Shown here in pieces: positions 4,036 to 5,251 of a stretch of DNA of 5,251 bases. Source of the DNA: Acidobacteriota bacterium (GTDB taxonomy: Bacteria > Acidobacteriota > Terriglobia > Acidiferrales > 2-02-FULL-67-57); NCBI GenBank assembly GCA_016189965.1, contig JACPRL010000170.1, forward strand, positions 1-5,251, written 5' to 3'. A program made the position numbers and the translations under genes. Under the pieces are notes generated by a model that did no database searches, had not been told where the DNA came from, and worked only from the letters and a program-made list of their open reading frames with translations. How positions within the stretch are numbered: the first letter of the stretch is position 1; each line of letters opens with the position of its first letter.

Positions 4036-5034
4036 ATGCAGCGCCACACCAGCGCGGTTCTCTTCGCGGTTCTACTTTCAGTCTCTCTGCGCGCGTCAAG
4101 CCAGGATTCCTACTGCCCGCCGGGCGAAGGCTCCGAGTTGCGCCGGGTCATTCCCGTTAACGTCCTCGACCGCGACAGCAACCAAGTGACGGGCCTCACC
4201 GCGGCGGACTTTCGGGGCAAGTACCGCGGGCATCCGGTGAAGATCCTCTCCGCCACCTGGGACACCCGCCCGCGCCGCATCGTCCTCGTGCTCGACGTGA
4301 GCGAGAGCATGGTCCGATGGTCTCCGGCGCGCTGGGCCACGGCCCGGGCGGCGGCGCGCGACATCTTGTCTCGCGCGCCCGCGGAATACGAAGTTGCCCT
4401 GATACTCTTCGCCAAGAAAGTTGCTGATCCGATCCCACTGCAGCGGAGTCGCGCGCCCGTACTCCAGCAACTAACCGCTGCGGTCGAAAACCCGCAAAAG
4501 CTGGAACAAGAGTTGGGAGGCTCCACTGCTTTCCTCGATGCACTGCTGGAAGCGGCGCGGCTGCTCGACCCGCCGCAGGTCGGCGATGTGATTTACGCCA
4601 TTACCGACGGTGGGGATAACAGGAGCCAGACATCAGAGAAGAAGTTGCGAGAACTGCTGGTAGGCTCGGGGACTCGCCTGTACACGTTGGTCTTCCTGGA
4701 TCCCAATCGACGCGACCTGGGCGCGGAGTATGCGCTTTTTGAGCCCTCTTTGGTGCGCGAGTTCGTTGAGGTCACTGGCGGCCACATGGCGATGGCCATG
4801 CCGGAACGGGAGAATGGAGCCATTGGCGCTCCCTTCGGGCTCTACGCGCAGATGGCAGCGTTCTACCGCGTCGAGGTGGAGTTGCCCGAGCCAGTGGATA
4901 AAGCGCGGAGCTGGAAGCTGGAAGTGGTGGACGCCGAAGGCAAGCGCCGCCAGGGGCTGACGCTGGTCTACCCGAACAAGCTCGTCCCCTGCCCGGCGAG
5001 CGAGTCGTCGCCCACCAGAGGCGAAGACCAGTAG
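4036..5034 (+). CDS. exported VWFA-domain protein (VWFA-related Acidobacterial domain type)
   Basis: A 332-residue protein. Residues 1-23 form a signal peptide: basic start MQRH, hydrophobic AVLFAVLLSVSL, likely cleavage near RASSQ/D, so it should act outside the cytoplasm. The mature N-terminus has a short beta-rich segment, VNVLDRDSNQVTGLTAADF (41-59), matching the 'vVtDkdGkpVtgLtaeDF' pattern that precedes the VWA domain in the Acidobacterial family TIGR03436. The VWA domain starts at IVLVLDVSESM (82-92). The metal-ion-dependent adhesion site is complete: D87, S89, S91, T164 (GGSTAF) and D191 (ITDGGDN). The end of the domain is marked by REFVEVTGGH (241-250), followed by a beta-rich tail. 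The only two cysteines (C27, C319) could form a disulfide linking the two ends. The ATG at 4036 is preferred over TTG 4012 because it places a normal signal peptide at the N-terminus; no strong ribosome binding site is visible. VWA domains usually bind protein ligands through a metal; the ligand here is unknown. It stands alone between repeat blocks. Confidence 0.92.
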   Translation: MQRHTSAVLFAVLLSVSLRASSQDSYCPPGEGSELRRVIPVNVLDRDSNQVTGLTAADFRGKYRGHPVKILSATWDTRPRRIVLVLDVSESMVRWSPARWATARAAARDILSRAPAEYEVALILFAKKVADPIPLQRSRAPVLQQLTAAVENPQKLEQELGGSTAFLDALLEAARLLDPPQVGDVIYAITDGGDNRSQTSEKKLRELLVGSGTRLYTLVFLDPNRRDLGAEYALFEPSLVREFVEVTGGHMAMAMPERENGAIGAPFGLYAQMAAFYRVEVELPEPVDKARSWKLEVVDAEGKRRQGLTLVYPNKLVPCPASESSPTRGEDQ

Positions 5035-5055
5035 GACAGACATTCTTGCTCGCCG

Positions 5056-5251
5056 TGTCGGAACGCAGCGGAGACCCTGTCGAAGACCCTGAGCCTGCCG
5101 AAGGGAGCCGTGCCGAAGGGAGCCGTGCCGAAGGGACAAAAACGGCACGCGGGGGAACCCAACAAGGGGTTCCCCTGCGACCCCTCCAAGGTGGCGCTGC
5201 GCGCGCTTTTTTCGGCACGGCTTCCCTCGACAGGCTCGGGATCTCCGCTTC
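5056..5251. repeat. inverted composite repeat cluster downstream of the VWFA gene, cut by the window end
   Basis: 5061-5136 holds CCTGTCGAAG/CCTGAGCCTGCCGAAGG units and 2.7 tandem copies of a 15-bp unit, GCCGAAGGGAGCCGT (5097-5136). 5148-5179 is a 13-bp-stem hairpin (CGCGGGGGAACCC, loop AACAAG, GGGTTCCCCTGCG, one G-T pair). From 5180 the sequence is the reverse complement of modules 2 and 1 of the element at 3674-3794, with stem arm GGCACGGCTT at 5214-5223. The two flanks form an imperfect inverted pair (5098-5117 with 5213-5234). No T-tract follows the hairpin, so a terminator role is not clear. Confidence 0.75.

Noticed and set aside
4906..4924. GAGCTGGAAGCTGGAAGTG in the VWFA gene as a copy of the 7-mer array
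   Set aside because: It encodes RSWKLEV in a position where the family normally has a beta strand; only about two units match and the frame and homology continue normally, so coincidence is likelier.

Overview
The window is high-GC and looks like bacterial chromosome from an Acidobacteriota genome. The best taxonomic clue is an exported von Willebrand A-type protein (4036-5034, +) of the 'VWFA-related Acidobacterial domain' type. The abundance of short palindromic repeats between genes also fits, but this is an inference from family resemblance; no marker gene is present.

Layout. (1) 19-2414, minus strand: remnant of a Mu-like prophage head/packaging module. In transcription order it holds a small winged-helix phage protein (2414-2046), a Mu gp27-like protein (DUF3486, 1756-1160) and a Mu gp28-like large terminase subunit (1194-19). 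Order and strand match Mu-like phages, and gp27 and gp28 overlap by 35 nt. The block is decayed. About 365 bp of repeat DNA sit in frame inside the terminase gene (about 277-640), the terminase ends before its nuclease domain, about 290 bp of repeats separate the first two genes, and the winged-helix gene ends inside a 7-bp tandem array. (2) 2415-4035: about 1.6 kb with no gene I can support. It is built almost entirely of dispersed hairpin repeats, tandem 7-mers and 9-mers and nested palindromes. (3) 4036-5034, plus strand: the VWFA protein, with signal peptide and complete MIDAS motif. (4) 5035-5251: more of the same repeats, including an inverted copy of a composite element seen twice upstream.

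The most interesting signal is the repeat system. Several families keep hairpin pairing while the stem sequence changes on both arms between copies, so pairing rather than sequence seems to be conserved. The same modules recur in the same order, in both orientations, nested in one another, in intergenic DNA and inside a phage gene. A REP/BIME-like element system moved in trans (for example by a RAYT-type Y1 transposase) would explain this, but no such transposase is in the window. Long open frames through the repeat DNA on both strands arise because the repeats lack stop codons; I do not regard them as genes.
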